From positions 1-64,000 of the forward strand of contig NZ_BCXE01000033.1 of NCBI RefSeq assembly GCF_001894945.1: DNA of 64,000 nt. The letters are read 5' to 3'. How positions within the stretch are numbered: position 1 is the stretch's first letter; the number at the start of each line of letters is the position of its first letter. Under the pieces are notes generated by a model that did no database searches, was not told the DNA's origin, and saw only the letters and a program-made list of their open reading frames with translations. Shown piece by piece: positions 1-9,062 of this stretch. The position numbers and the translations under genes were made by a program. The stretch comes from Rhodococcus ruber NBRC 15591. Lineage in GTDB: Bacteria; Actinomycetota; Actinomycetes; Mycobacteriales; Mycobacteriaceae.

Positions 1-615
1 TTCGAGGGGGCGGATCAGGTAGGGGGTGGCGACGGTGTTGTCGACGATCAGCGGCAGGGCGTGCTCGTGGGCGACGGCGGCGACGCCGGGGATGTCGAGG
101 AGGTGGTTTTTGGGGTTGGCGATGGTTTCGCCGTAGAAGGCGCGGGTGGTGGGGCGGACGGCGGCGCGCCACTGGTCGAGGTCGTCGGGGTCGTCGACGA
201 AGGTGACCTCGATGCCGAGGCGGGGCAGGGTGTAGTGCAGCAGGTTGTAGGTGCCGCCGTAGAGGTAGGGGCTGGCGACGAGGTGGTCGCCGGCGGCGGC
301 GAGGTTGAGGATGGCGTAGGTCTCGGCGGCCTGGCCGGAGGCGAGGAGCAGGGCGGCGACGCCGCCTTCGAGGGCGGCGATGCGTTGTTCGACCGCGTCC
401 TGGGTGGGGTTCATGATGCGGGTGTAGATGTTGCCGGGTTCGGTCAGGCCGAACAGGGCGGCGGCGTGGTCGGTGTTGTCGAAGGTGTAGCTGGTGGTCT
501 GGTAGATCGGCAGGGCGCGGGCGCGGGTGTCGCCGCCGGCGGGCTGTCCTGCGTGGATCTGCTTGGTCTCGAAGCTCCAGCCGTCTTCGCGCCGGGTGTT
601 CTCGCTGTCGGTCAT
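1..615 (-). CDS. metY: O-acetylhomoserine sulfhydrylase, 5' part (runs off the window)
   Basis: This is a PLP-dependent Cys/Met-metabolism enzyme that makes homocysteine from O-acetylhomoserine and sulfide in the cytoplasm. The first 205 codons are present. The reading frame starts at the ATG at 615 and gives an N-terminus with SFETKQIHAGQ, then GDTRARALPIYQTTSY, IYTRIMNPTQDAVEQR and ALLLASGQAAE, the standard opening of the MetY group of the family. An AAGGA ribosome binding site lies about 4 nt upstream of the ATG. The catalytic lysine lies beyond the window edge. The gene is divergent from icd, as metC/Rv3340 and icd1/Rv3339c are in M. tuberculosis. A SAM-IV riboswitch and a short upstream ORF occupy its leader, so methionine/SAM control is expected. 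Confidence 0.93.
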   Translation of the reverse strand, partial: MTDSENTRREDGWSFETKQIHAGQPAGGDTRARALPIYQTTSYTFDNTDHAAALFGLTEPGNIYTRIMNPTQDAVEQRIAALEGGVAALLLASGQAAETYAILNLAAAGDHLVASPYLYGGTYNLLHYTLPRLGIEVTFVDDPDDLDQWRAAVRPTTRAFYGETIANPKNHLLDIPGVAAVAHEHALPLIVDNTVATPYLIRPLE

Positions 616-652
616 GATGTCCTTACTGGCCGTGGTCGGGAGGTCGGGGCGG

Positions 653-685
653 CTAGTGACGACAGCTCATGATCACAACCCTCAT
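653..685 (-). CDS. 10-codon upstream ORF in the metY leader
   Basis: The leader RNA between the SAM-IV aptamer and metY holds a short ORF encoding MRVVIMSCRH. A full GGAGGT Shine-Dalgarno sits 7 nt before its ATG, which is better than the site of metY itself. The SD begins about 3 nt after the predicted 3' end of the aptamer. The peptide has one Cys and a basic SCRH tail, recalling actinobacterial leader peptides ahead of sulfur genes. That it is translated and regulatory is inference; the start, stop and SD are read directly from the sequence. Its stop is 37 nt from the metY ATG. Confidence 0.5.
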   Translation of the reverse strand: MRVVIMSCRH

Positions 686-701
686 GACGAATACCTCCAT
701 C

Positions 702-818
702 GGACCGGCTTGTCGTGCGGCGTGTCGCCGGACGACCGGGTCATCACCCGGAGCACCCCACCCTGGCCGGAGGGTTGCCGACCAGCAAGCCGGGGCTTCA
801 CGCTGGTACTCATGACCT
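702..818 (-). promoter_or_regulatory. SAM-IV riboswitch upstream of metY
   Basis: Read on the minus strand from 818, the sequence begins GGTCATGAGTACCAGCGT, continues with AAGCCCCGGCTTGCTGG and CGGCAACCCTCC, then GGTGGGGTGCTCCGGGTG and ATGACC. This order matches the SAM-IV aptamer of actinobacteria almost base for base. P1 is formed by GGTCAT and ATGACC. The 3' pseudoknot/P5 part runs to the GGTCC ending near 702. SAM binding is expected to lower expression of the downstream sulfhydrylase gene. The exact 3' boundary is an estimate. Confidence 0.93.
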
Positions 819-824
819 GGCGCG

Positions 825-830
825 AGTCTA
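825..830 (-). promoter_or_regulatory. -10 hexamer for the metY leader RNA
   Basis: TAGACT on the minus strand lies 6 nt before the first base of the SAM-IV aptamer, which places the transcription start at the aptamer's 5' end (about 818). No clear -35 element is visible. Confidence 0.5.
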
Positions 831-1083
831 GCGGCTCGGACGGACGCTTCGGTAGGCGACCCGTGCCTGCCGGGAGAGGGCGCCTGAGCAGGTGAAAGTT
901 ACCCGCGGGTAGCCGGGGGTGCGCTTGGCGGACCGGGGCGATAGCAGTACGCTCGTCTTGTTTGGACCGTGTTCCGCACGTGTGAGCACGCCATAAATGG
1001 TTCATTGAGCCGACCACGATCGCACCCACAAAGTGGGATCGACTTGGGACCAGGGACACTTCCTAGGAGGACGCGAAGCGCAC

Positions 1084-2301
1084 ATGTCCAAGATCAAGGT
1101 TGAAGGAACGGTCGTCGAACTCGACGGCGACGAGATGACCCGCATCATCTGGCAGTTCATCAAAGACAAGCTGATCCATCCCTACCTGGATGTGAATCTC
1201 GAGTACTACGACCTCGGCATCGAGCACCGCGATGCGACCGACGACCAGGTCACCGTCGATGCGGCCAACGCCATCAAGAAGCACGGCGTCGGCGTCAAGT
1301 GCGCGACCATCACTCCCGACGAGGCCCGGGTCGAGGAGTTCGGCCTGAAGAAGATGTGGCGCTCGCCCAACGGCACGATCCGTAACATCCTGGGCGGCAC
1401 CATCTTCCGTGCCCCGATCATCATCTCGAACGTGCCGCGCCTGGTACCGGGCTGGACCAAGCCGGTCATCGTCGGCCGTCACGCCTTCGGCGACCAGTAC
1501 CGCGCCACCGACTTCAAGGTCGACCGCCCGGGCACCGTCACCATCACCTTCACGCCGGAGGACGGCTCCGAGCCGATCCAGCACGAGGTGTGCCGGATTC
1601 CCGAGGACGGCGGCGTCGTCATGGGGATGTACAACTACAAGAAGTCCATCCAGGACTTTGCGCGGGCCTCGCTGTCCTACGGCCTGCAGCAGAACTACCC
1701 GGTCTACCTCTCGACCAAGAACACGATCCTCAAGGCCTACGACGGCATGTTCAAGGACGAGTTCCAGCGGATCTACGAGGAGGAGTTCAAGGCGGAGTTC
1801 GACGCCGCCGGACTCACCTACGAGCACCGTCTCATCGACGACATGGTCGCTTCCTCGCTCAAGTGGGAGGGCGGCTACGTCTGGGCCTGCAAGAACTACG
1901 ACGGCGACGTCCAGTCGGACACCGTCGCGCAGGGCTACGGTTCGCTGGGCCTGATGACCTCCGTGCTCATGACCCCGGACGGCAGGACCGTCGAGGCCGA
2001 GGCCGCGCACGGAACCGTCACCCGGCACTTCCGGCAGCACCAGGCCGGCAAGCCGACGTCGACGAACCCGATCGCGTCGATCTTCGCCTGGACCCGTGGT
2101 CTCGAGCACCGCGGCAAGCTCGACAACACCCCCGAGGTGATCGAGTTCGCCCAGCAGCTCGAGGACGTCGTCATCAAGACCGTCGAGGCCGGCCAGATGA
2201 CCAAGGACCTCGCCCTGCTCATCGGGCCCGAGCAGGCATGGCTGACCACCGAGGAGTTCCTCGCCGCGCTCGACGAGAACCTCCAGAAGGCCCGCGCCTG
2301 A
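1084..2301 (+). CDS. icd: NADP-dependent isocitrate dehydrogenase
   Basis: Icd oxidatively decarboxylates isocitrate to 2-oxoglutarate with NADP in the TCA cycle. The 405-residue protein belongs to the homodimeric, eukaryote-like subfamily (M. tuberculosis Icd1 is about 409 aa). It shows [13 protein letters not shown] near the N-terminus, the isocitrate-binding loop [18 protein letters not shown] around residues 92-109, and the metal-binding stretch [16 protein letters not shown] near residue 250. The ATG at 1084 is preferred over an in-frame upstream GTG at 1033, because AGGAGG lies at 1065-1070 and the homologues begin MSKIKV. The long divergent region before it (616-1083) also holds the metY leader. 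A strong terminator follows the gene. Confidence 0.97.
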   Translation: MSKIKVEGTVVELDGDEMTRIIWQFIKDKLIHPYLDVNLEYYDLGIEHRDATDDQVTVDAANAIKKHGVGVKCATITPDEARVEEFGLKKMWRSPNGTIRNILGGTIFRAPIIISNVPRLVPGWTKPVIVGRHAFGDQYRATDFKVDRPGTVTITFTPEDGSEPIQHEVCRIPEDGGVVMGMYNYKKSIQDFARASLSYGLQQNYPVYLSTKNTILKAYDGMFKDEFQRIYEEEFKAEFDAAGLTYEHRLIDDMVASSLKWEGGYVWACKNYDGDVQSDTVAQGYGSLGLMTSVLMTPDGRTVEAEAAHGTVTRHFRQHQAGKPTSTNPIASIFAWTRGLEHRGKLDNTPEVIEFAQQLEDVVIKTVEAGQMTKDLALLIGPEQAWLTTEEFLAALDENLQKARA

Positions 2302-2315
2302 CGCACGGACCGCAC

Positions 2316-2350
2316 ACGACGGGACGCCCCTGCCGGGGGCGTCCCGTCGT
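2316..2350 (+). terminator. Terminator after icd
   Basis: A perfect 15-bp stem (ACGACGGGACGCCCC pairing with its complement) with a 5-nt loop follows the icd stop codon. There is only a short T-containing tail. Confidence 0.8.
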
Positions 2351-2373
2351 CGTTCCGGGTCGGGACCGTCCGC

Positions 2374-2379
2374 TACGGT
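2374..2379 (+). promoter_or_regulatory. -10 hexamer of xthA, leaderless type
   Basis: TACGGT lies 7 nt before the GTG at 2387, with no Shine-Dalgarno between them. Confidence 0.45.
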
Positions 2380-2386
2380 GACCGGC

Positions 2387-3190
2387 GTGCCTCATGTCGT
2401 CTCCACCGTCAACGTCAACGGTGTCCGTGCCGCCGCCGGCAAGGGCCTGCTCGCCTGGCTGGCCACCGAGCCCGCCGACATCGTGTGCCTGCAGGAGGTG
2501 CGCGCCACCGAGCAGCAGTTCCACGCGGCGATCGCGCCGGCCCTCGATGCCGGGTGGTACGTCGTGTCGGCCGAATCGGAGGCCAAGGGCCGTGCCGGGG
2601 TGGCGATCCTGTCCCGGCGCCCCGCCGACTCCTCGCGCGTCGGGTTCGACGAGGACGAGTTCGCCGCCTCCGGACGGTACGTCGAGGCGGACTTCGGCGA
2701 TCTGACCGTCGGCAGTCTGTACCTGCCCACCGGGGAGGCCGGCACTCCGAAGCAGGAGGAGAAGGAGCGGTTCATGGCGTCGTTCGCGGCGCACCTGAAC
2801 CACCGCGCCGCCGAGGCCGAGGCCGCGGCCCGGCACATGGTGGTGTGCGGGGACTGGAACATCGCCCACACCGAGCGTGACATCAAGAACTGGAAGGGCA
2901 ACGTGAAGAAGTCCGGGTTCCTGCCCGGCGAGCGCGCCTGGCTCGATGCCCTCCTCGCCGACGGCCGCTGGGTCGACGTGGTGCGCGCCCTGCACCCGGA
3001 CGTCGACGGCCCGTATTCGTGGTGGTCCTACCGCGGCAAGGCGTTCGACACCGACGCCGGCTGGCGGATCGACTACCACCTCGCGACGGCCGGGCTGGCC
3101 GCCCGGGCGAAGGAGGCCCGCGTCGAGCGGGCCGCCACCTATGCCGAGCGCTGGTCGGACCATGCCCCGGTCACCGTGCAGTTCCGCTGA
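2387..3190 (+). CDS. xthA: Exodeoxyribonuclease III
   Basis: This is an endonuclease/exonuclease/phosphatase-fold AP endonuclease for base-excision repair. Motifs seen in order are the Asn-containing STVNVNGVRAA at the N-terminus, DIVCLQEVRA (metal-binding Glu), the SLYLPTG motif, VVCGDWNIAHTERDIKNWKG (catalytic Asp/Asn), GWRIDYHLAT and the C-terminal SDHAPVTVQF (Asp-His). All catalytic positions are present, and 267 residues is normal for the family. Start choice: the GTG at 2387 fits a TACGGT hexamer 7 nt upstream, although an in-frame GTG at 2378 is possible. The gene follows icd after a terminator, so it has its own promoter. Confidence 0.93.
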   Translation: MPHVVSTVNVNGVRAAAGKGLLAWLATEPADIVCLQEVRATEQQFHAAIAPALDAGWYVVSAESEAKGRAGVAILSRRPADSSRVGFDEDEFAASGRYVEADFGDLTVGSLYLPTGEAGTPKQEEKERFMASFAAHLNHRAAEAEAAARHMVVCGDWNIAHTERDIKNWKGNVKKSGFLPGERAWLDALLADGRWVDVVRALHPDVDGPYSWWSYRGKAFDTDAGWRIDYHLATAGLAARAKEARVERAATYAERWSDHAPVTVQFR

Positions 3191-4303
<1,113 letters not shown>

Positions 4304-4361
4304 CCGGGGCGTGCCCCGCACACAGCCCGGGGCGGCGGAACGCGGAAGGAGCTGCCCACCG

Positions 4362-5426
4362 ATGGCCGACGATTCCACCGAACCGTCGAAACCGGGGTTT
4401 CTCGAGCGGCAACGAGCGGCGCATCCGTCGCTCGACCACCTGGTACGGGCCGGCCTGCGGTACCAGGAGCAGAAGGGCGACTACTACGCCGCGGGAATCA
4501 CGTACTTCAGTGTGCTGTCCCTGATTCCCATCCTGATGCTGTCGTTCTCGGTGGCCGGTTTCGTGCTCGCGGGCCGGCCCGAGACCCTCGAGCAGCTGCA
4601 GACCGCGATCGCCCAGAACATCCCCGGCGAGCTCGGCGCGACGGTGCAGGGCCTGGTGGACTCCGCGATCGCCTCCCGCAGCGCCGTGGGAACCGTGGGC
4701 CTGCTCACCGCCGCGTACGCGGGGATCGGCTGGATCACCAACCTGCGGGACGCGCTCACGGCGATGTGGGACCACCCGCATGTCAAGGACGGGTTCGTGC
4801 GCACCAAGGTCAACGACGCCCTGACCCTCCTCGGCCTGGGACTCGCCATCGTGGCGTCGCTGGCCCTGTCGGCCGCGAGCAGCGGACCCGTCATGGACCT
4901 CTTCGTCGGGGTGCTGCGGCTCGAGAACGTGCCCGGCATCGGGGTGGCGCTGACGGTGACGACGATCGCCCTCGCCGTGTGCGCGACGTGGTTGCTGTTC
5001 ACCTGGGTGATCGCCCGGCTGCCCCGGGAGCCCGTCACCTTCCGCAGCGCGATGCGGGCCGGCCTGCTCGCCGCCGTGGCGTTCGAGGTGTTCAAGCAGG
5101 TCGGCTCGATCTACCTCTCCCGGGTCACCAGCGGTCCCGCCGGGGTAGCGTTCGGCCCGATCCTCGGCGTGCTGGTGTTCGCGAACCTGACCGCCCGGAT
5201 GCTGCTGTTCGCCACGGCGTGGGCGGCGTCGTCCAAGGAGAATCTGGTCCTGGCCCACGTGCCGCCCCCGGAGCTGGCTCGGATCACGCCGCGGGTGGAG
5301 GTGCACGAGGGTCCCGGCCTGCGCGGCGGTCTGGCGCTCGTCGGTGCCGGTGCGGTCGGCGGGGCCCTGCTCAGCGAGCGCTCGCGCGCCATTCGTCGAG
5401 CTGTGCGAGCGCGGTTTCGGCGGTAG
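4362..5426 (+). CDS. YihY/BrkB-family integral membrane protein
   Basis: This 354-residue inner-membrane protein belongs to the YihY/YhjD family, once misnamed ribonuclease BN. The soluble N-terminus contains the family signature region GDYYAAGITYFSVLSLIPILM around residues 40-60. About six hydrophobic segments follow, including VGLLTAAYAGIGWI, LLGLGLAIVASLALSAA, VALTVTTIALAVCATWLL and FGPILGVLVFANLTARMLLF. The function is unproven; it may be a transporter or envelope factor. The ATG at 4362 follows GGAAGGA at 4344-4350. The 3' end overlaps the convergent TetR gene by 56 nt. Confidence 0.9.
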   Translation: MADDSTEPSKPGFLERQRAAHPSLDHLVRAGLRYQEQKGDYYAAGITYFSVLSLIPILMLSFSVAGFVLAGRPETLEQLQTAIAQNIPGELGATVQGLVDSAIASRSAVGTVGLLTAAYAGIGWITNLRDALTAMWDHPHVKDGFVRTKVNDALTLLGLGLAIVASLALSAASSGPVMDLFVGVLRLENVPGIGVALTVTTIALAVCATWLLFTWVIARLPREPVTFRSAMRAGLLAAVAFEVFKQVGSIYLSRVTSGPAGVAFGPILGVLVFANLTARMLLFATAWAASSKENLVLAHVPPPELARITPRVEVHEGPGLRGGLALVGAGAVGGALLSERSRAIRRAVRARFRR

Positions 5427-5967
5427 CGACCGCCTCGTCCCGGTCGACGCGGGCGAGCAGCAGCGTGCTCAGCGACAGCGACGCCAGCACCCGCACCCGG
5501 TGGGCCAGCGTCTCGCCGTCGGCGGCGGGATCGAGGGCGCGCAGCGCGTGGGCGAACGCGGTCGCCAGCTCGGTGCGGTAGGCGGCGACGACCGCGCGTT
5601 GCGCCTCGTCGTGCGCGGCGAGGCCCGCGGCGCTGTTGAGCAGCAGGCAGCCGCGGCGCGGCGAGTCGTCCGGCAGGGCCGCGACGGTGCGGGCCAGCGC
5701 CCGGAAGTAGCGTGCCGCCGCATCGGCGGCGACGGGTTCGTCGGTGAGGACGCGCAGCCGGGGACGCACGACGCGGTCGAGGTAGTCCCGCACGGCGGCG
5801 TCGAACAACCCGCGCTTGCTGCTGAAGGCGTTGTAGAGACTCGACCTGTTCAGGCCGGTCGCCCGCTCGAGCTCGGGGACGGACGTGGCTTCGAAACCCT
5901 TGTCCCAGAACAAATCCCGTGCTCTTTCCACGACATCGGTGGCGTCGAACCCCGGTGGTCGTCCCAT
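5371..5967 (-). CDS. TetR-family transcriptional regulator
   Basis: This is a 198-residue one-component repressor. The DNA-binding domain occupies residues 1-55, with the helix-turn-helix TSVPELERATGLNRSSLYN and the family motif FSSKRGLFDAAVRDYL after it. The helical C-terminal domain carries a RRGCLLLNSA motif as seen in TetR_C subgroups that sense small electrophiles or carbonyls. The ATG at 5967 (MGRPPGF) has GAAGGA just upstream; a longer TTG start at 5994 is less likely. It is divergent from a zinc-free oxidoreductase gene with a long palindrome between them, so it most likely controls that gene and itself. Confidence 0.92.
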   Translation of the reverse strand: MGRPPGFDATDVVERARDLFWDKGFEATSVPELERATGLNRSSLYNAFSSKRGLFDAAVRDYLDRVVRPRLRVLTDEPVAADAAARYFRALARTVAALPDDSPRRGCLLLNSAAGLAAHDEAQRAVVAAYRTELATAFAHALRALDPAADGETLAHRVRVLASLSLSTLLLARVDRDEAVATAETALAQLDEWRASAR

Positions 5968-5994
5968 GCGTCCTTCCGATCCTCCGTTGTGCAA

Positions 5995-6024
5995 TGACCG
6001 GTCCAGTATATATTGGAAAGGTCA
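5995..6024. promoter_or_regulatory. Putative TetR operator
   Basis: A 30-bp inverted repeat has outer arms TGACC/GGTCA and inner arms CCA/TGG around GTATATAT, all centred on 6009/6010. It lies between the divergent TetR and oxidoreductase genes in an otherwise GC-rich intergenic region. AT-rich dyads of this size in this position are typical TetR sites. Confidence 0.7.
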
Positions 6025-6089
6025 GTTCAATACTCCGGAGCCGCCGGGACTGTCCCGGCGGCTCGATACGTGAGGAAGGTTCACACCCG

Positions 6090-7097
6090 GTGACCTCTAG
6101 CACCCAGATCCAGCTGGTCCGGCGCCCCGTCGGCTGGCCGTCGCACGACGACTTCCGCACCGTGACGGCCGACCTGCCCGACCTCGGCCCGAACCAGGTC
6201 CGCGTCGTCAACGAGTTCGTCTCGGTGGACCCCTACATGCGGGGACGGATGAACGACGTGAAGTCCTACATCCCGCCGTTCGCCCTGGGGGAGACCATGA
6301 CCGGCGGCGCCGTCGGCCGCGTCGTGGAGTCGACGTCGCCGGCCCACCCCGTCGACTCGGTCGTACTGCACGATCTGGGCTGGCGCGACGTCGCGCAGGG
6401 CGACGCCGCCGCCTTCCGCGTGGTCGACGAGCTGCCGGGGGTCCCGAACTCCGCCTACCTCGGCATCCTCGGGCTGACGGGACTGACCGCCTACGTCGGT
6501 CTGATGCACATCGCCCGCATGCAGCCGGGGGACACCGTCTTCGTCTCCGGGGCCGCCGGGGCGGTGGGCACCGCCGCCGGACAGATCGCCCGGCTCGAGG
6601 GAGCGAGCCGGGTGCTCGGCTCCGCCGGCTCCGAGAGCAAGGTCGCGATGCTCACCGAGCGCTACGGCTACGACGACGCGTTCGACTACAAGTCGGCGCC
6701 CGTGCGGCGTCAGCTGCGCCGGGCCGCGCCCGACGGGATCGACGTGTACTTCGACAATGTCGGGGGCGACCATCTCGAGGCGGCCCTCGACGTCCTGCGC
6801 GACGGCGGCCGGGCCGCCCTGTGCGGCGCGATCGCCTTGTACAACAACACCGAACGCACGGCGGGCCCGGACAACATGGCCAACATCATCACCCGCGGCC
6901 TGACCCTGCAGGGCTTCACCCTCGGCCACTACACCCACGTCTTCCCCGAGTTCGCGGCGAAGATGGGGCCGTGGCTCGCGGCCGGCGACGTGGTGTTCGA
7001 CGAGACGATCGTCGACGGCATCGGCAACTCGGTCGATGCCTTCCTCGACCTCATGCGCGGGCGCAACGTCGGCAAGATGCTCGTCCGAACCGCCTGA
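6090..7097 (+). CDS. NADP-dependent oxidoreductase, zinc-free MDR family
   Basis: This 335-residue enzyme is a medium-chain reductase of the alkenal/CurA type, which reduces activated C=C bonds with NADPH. It has the N-terminal GroES-like domain (VSVDPYMRGRMND), then the Rossmann nucleotide-binding motif GAAGAVGTAAGQIA near residue 155, and the conserved YFDNVGGDHLEAAL. It lacks the Cys and His ligands of the zinc alcohol dehydrogenases. The start is a GTG at 6090 with GAGGAAGG about 10 nt upstream. The divergent TetR gene and the palindrome at 5995-6024 suggest induction by a reactive carbonyl or similar compound. The native substrate cannot be read from sequence. Confidence 0.9.
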   Translation: MTSSTQIQLVRRPVGWPSHDDFRTVTADLPDLGPNQVRVVNEFVSVDPYMRGRMNDVKSYIPPFALGETMTGGAVGRVVESTSPAHPVDSVVLHDLGWRDVAQGDAAAFRVVDELPGVPNSAYLGILGLTGLTAYVGLMHIARMQPGDTVFVSGAAGAVGTAAGQIARLEGASRVLGSAGSESKVAMLTERYGYDDAFDYKSAPVRRQLRRAAPDGIDVYFDNVGGDHLEAALDVLRDGGRAALCGAIALYNNTERTAGPDNMANIITRGLTLQGFTLGHYTHVFPEFAAKMGPWLAAGDVVFDETIVDGIGNSVDAFLDLMRGRNVGKMLVRTA

Positions 7098-7173
7098 CGT
7101 CCGGAGCCGGAACGGCCGGCGTCGTGCAGCGGAAGATTCGCTCCAGTGCCGGGCGGGCGCACCTTCCCGGCCG

Positions 7174-7179
7174 TAGAGT
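7174..7179 (+). promoter_or_regulatory. -10 hexamer of adhA, leaderless type
   Basis: TAGAGT lies 7 nt before the ATG at 7187, with no ribosome binding site between. Confidence 0.45.
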
Positions 7180-7186
7180 CGGGCGC

Positions 7187-8227
7187 ATGAAAGCCCTCCA
7201 GTACACCGAGATCGGCTCCGAGCCGGTCGTCGTCGACGTCCCCACCCCGGCGCCCGGGCCGGGTGAGATCCTGCTGAAGGTCACCGCGGCCGGCTTGTGC
7301 CACTCGGACATCTTCGTGATGGACATGCCGGCAGAGCAGTACATCTACGGTCTTCCCCTCACCCTCGGCCACGAGGGCGTCGGCACCGTCGCCGAACTCG
7401 GCGCCGGCGTCACCGGATTCGAGACGGGGGACGCCGTCGCCGTGTACGGGCCGTGGGGGTGCGGTGCGTGCCACGCGTGCGCGCGCGGCCGGGAGAACTA
7501 CTGCACCCGCGCCGCCGAGCTGGGCATCACCCCGCCCGGTCTCGGCTCGCCCGGGTCGATGGCCGAGTACATGATCGTCGACTCGGCGCGCCACCTCGTC
7601 CCGATCGGGGACCTCGACCCCGTCGCGGCGGTTCCGCTCACCGACGCGGGCCTGACGCCGTACCACGCGATCTCGCGGGTCCTGCCCCTGCTGGGACCCG
7701 GCTCGACCGCGGTCGTCATCGGGGTCGGCGGACTCGGGCACGTCGGCATCCAGATCCTGCGCGCCGTCAGCGCGGCCCGCGTGATCGCCGTCGATCTCGA
7801 CGACGACCGACTCGCGCTCGCCCGCGAGGTCGGCGCCGACGCGGCGGTGAAGTCGGGCGCCGGGGCGGCGGACGCGATCCGGGAGCTGACCGGCGGTGAG
7901 GGCGCGACGGCGGTGTTCGACTTCGTCGGCGCCCAGTCGACGATCGACACGGCGCAGCAGGTGGTCGCGATCGACGGGCACATCTCGGTGGTCGGCATCC
8001 ATGCCGGCGCCCACGCCAAGGTCGGCTTCTTCATGATCCCGTTCGGCGCGTCCGTCGTGACGCCGTACTGGGGCACGCGGTCCGAGCTGATGGACGTCGT
8101 GGACCTGGCCCGTGCCGGCCGGCTCGACATCCACACCGAGACGTTCACCCTCGACGAGGGACCCACGGCCTACCGGCGGCTACGCGAGGGCAGCATCCGC
8201 GGCCGCGGGGTGGTCGTCCCGGGCTGA
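7187..8227 (+). CDS. adhA: Zinc-dependent secondary alcohol dehydrogenase (ADH-A type)
   Basis: This NAD-dependent enzyme interconverts secondary alcohols and ketones. All 346 residues align in my memory with the well-studied R. ruber ADH-A with only scattered changes. Catalytic-zinc ligands are Cys38 (GLCHSD), His62 (GHEGVG) and Asp153 (TDAGLTPYH). Structural-zinc cysteines lie in CGACHACARGRENYC (about 92-106). The NAD-binding Rossmann motif is GVGGLGHVG (about 176-184). It is a single-gene unit with its own -10-like TAGAGT and a strong terminator. The near-identity to ADH-A is one of the best clues to the genus. Confidence 0.95.
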   Translation: MKALQYTEIGSEPVVVDVPTPAPGPGEILLKVTAAGLCHSDIFVMDMPAEQYIYGLPLTLGHEGVGTVAELGAGVTGFETGDAVAVYGPWGCGACHACARGRENYCTRAAELGITPPGLGSPGSMAEYMIVDSARHLVPIGDLDPVAAVPLTDAGLTPYHAISRVLPLLGPGSTAVVIGVGGLGHVGIQILRAVSAARVIAVDLDDDRLALAREVGADAAVKSGAGAADAIRELTGGEGATAVFDFVGAQSTIDTAQQVVAIDGHISVVGIHAGAHAKVGFFMIPFGASVVTPYWGTRSELMDVVDLARAGRLDIHTETFTLDEGPTAYRRLREGSIRGRGVVVPG

Positions 8228-8232
8228 CACGA

Positions 8233-8275
8233 CGACGAAGGCTCCGCACTCGGATCGAGTGCGGAGCCTTCGTCG
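8233..8275. terminator. Bidirectional terminator between adhA and sdhB
   Basis: A perfect 19-bp stem with a 5-nt GGATC loop lies between the convergent adhA and sdhB genes and can serve both strands. Confidence 0.88.
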
Positions 8276-8285
8276 GGTACGGGGA

Positions 8286-9062
8286 TCAGCGAGCGAACAG
8301 CAGCGCGCGCTTGACCTCCTGGATCGCCTTCGTCACCTGGATGCCGCGCGGGCACGCGTCGGTGCAGTTGAAGGTGGTGCGGCAGCGCCACACGCCCTCG
8401 ACGTCGTTGAGGATGTCGAGACGCTCGGCGGCGCCCTCGTCACGGCTGTCGAAGATGAACCGGTGCGCGTTGACGATGGCGGCGGGACCGAAGTAGCTGC
8501 CGTCGTTCCAGTACACCGGGCACGAGGTGGTGCAGCACGCGCACAGGATGCACTTGGTGGTGTCGTCGAACCGGGCACGGTCGGCCTGCGACTGGATCCG
8601 CTCGCGGGTGGGCTCGTTGCCCGTGGCGATGAGGAACGGCTTCACGGCGCGGAACGCGTCGAAGAAGGGCTCCATGTCGACGACGAGGTCCTTCTCGACC
8701 GGCAGGCCGCGGATCGGCTCGACGGTGATGGTCACCGGCTTGCCGTCCTTGGGCAGCATGTCCTTCATCAGGATCTTGCAGGCCAGGCGGTTGACGCCGT
8801 TGATCCGCATGGCGTCCGAGCCGCACACCCCGTGCGCGCAGCTGCGGCGGAACGTGAGGGTGCCGTCGAGGTAGCCCTTCACGTAGAGCAGCAGGTTGAG
8901 CATGCGGTCCGACGGCAGCGCCGGAACCTGGAAGCTGTCCCAGTGCTGACCCTTGCCGTCCTCGGGGTTGAACCGCGCGATCTTGAGGGTGACCATCGTG
9001 GCGCCCTCGGGCACGGGTGGCAGGTTCGAGACGTCGGCTTCGTTCTTCTCGAGGGTTGTCAT
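8286..9062 (-). CDS. sdhB: Succinate dehydrogenase iron-sulfur subunit
   Basis: SdhB carries electrons from the flavoprotein to the membrane anchors of complex II. The 258-residue protein has three cysteine clusters: CAHGVCGSD with a following LAC (2Fe-2S, where Asp replaces one Cys as in E. coli), CILCACCTTSCP (4Fe-4S) and CRTTFNCTDACPRG (3Fe-4S). Its ATG shares one base with the sdhA stop codon (TGATG), so translation is coupled. It is the last gene of sdhCDAB and ends at the shared terminator. Confidence 0.97.
   Translation of the reverse strand: MTTLEKNEADVSNLPPVPEGATMVTLKIARFNPEDGKGQHWDSFQVPALPSDRMLNLLLYVKGYLDGTLTFRRSCAHGVCGSDAMRINGVNRLACKILMKDMLPKDGKPVTITVEPIRGLPVEKDLVVDMEPFFDAFRAVKPFLIATGNEPTRERIQSQADRARFDDTTKCILCACCTTSCPVYWNDGSYFGPAAIVNAHRFIFDSRDEGAAERLDILNDVEGVWRCRTTFNCTDACPRGIQVTKAIQEVKRALLFAR

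Noticed and set aside
682-1059. A 125-codon open frame on the minus strand between metY and icd
   Set aside because: It overlaps the SAM-IV aptamer and promoter sequence and has no recognisable protein features.
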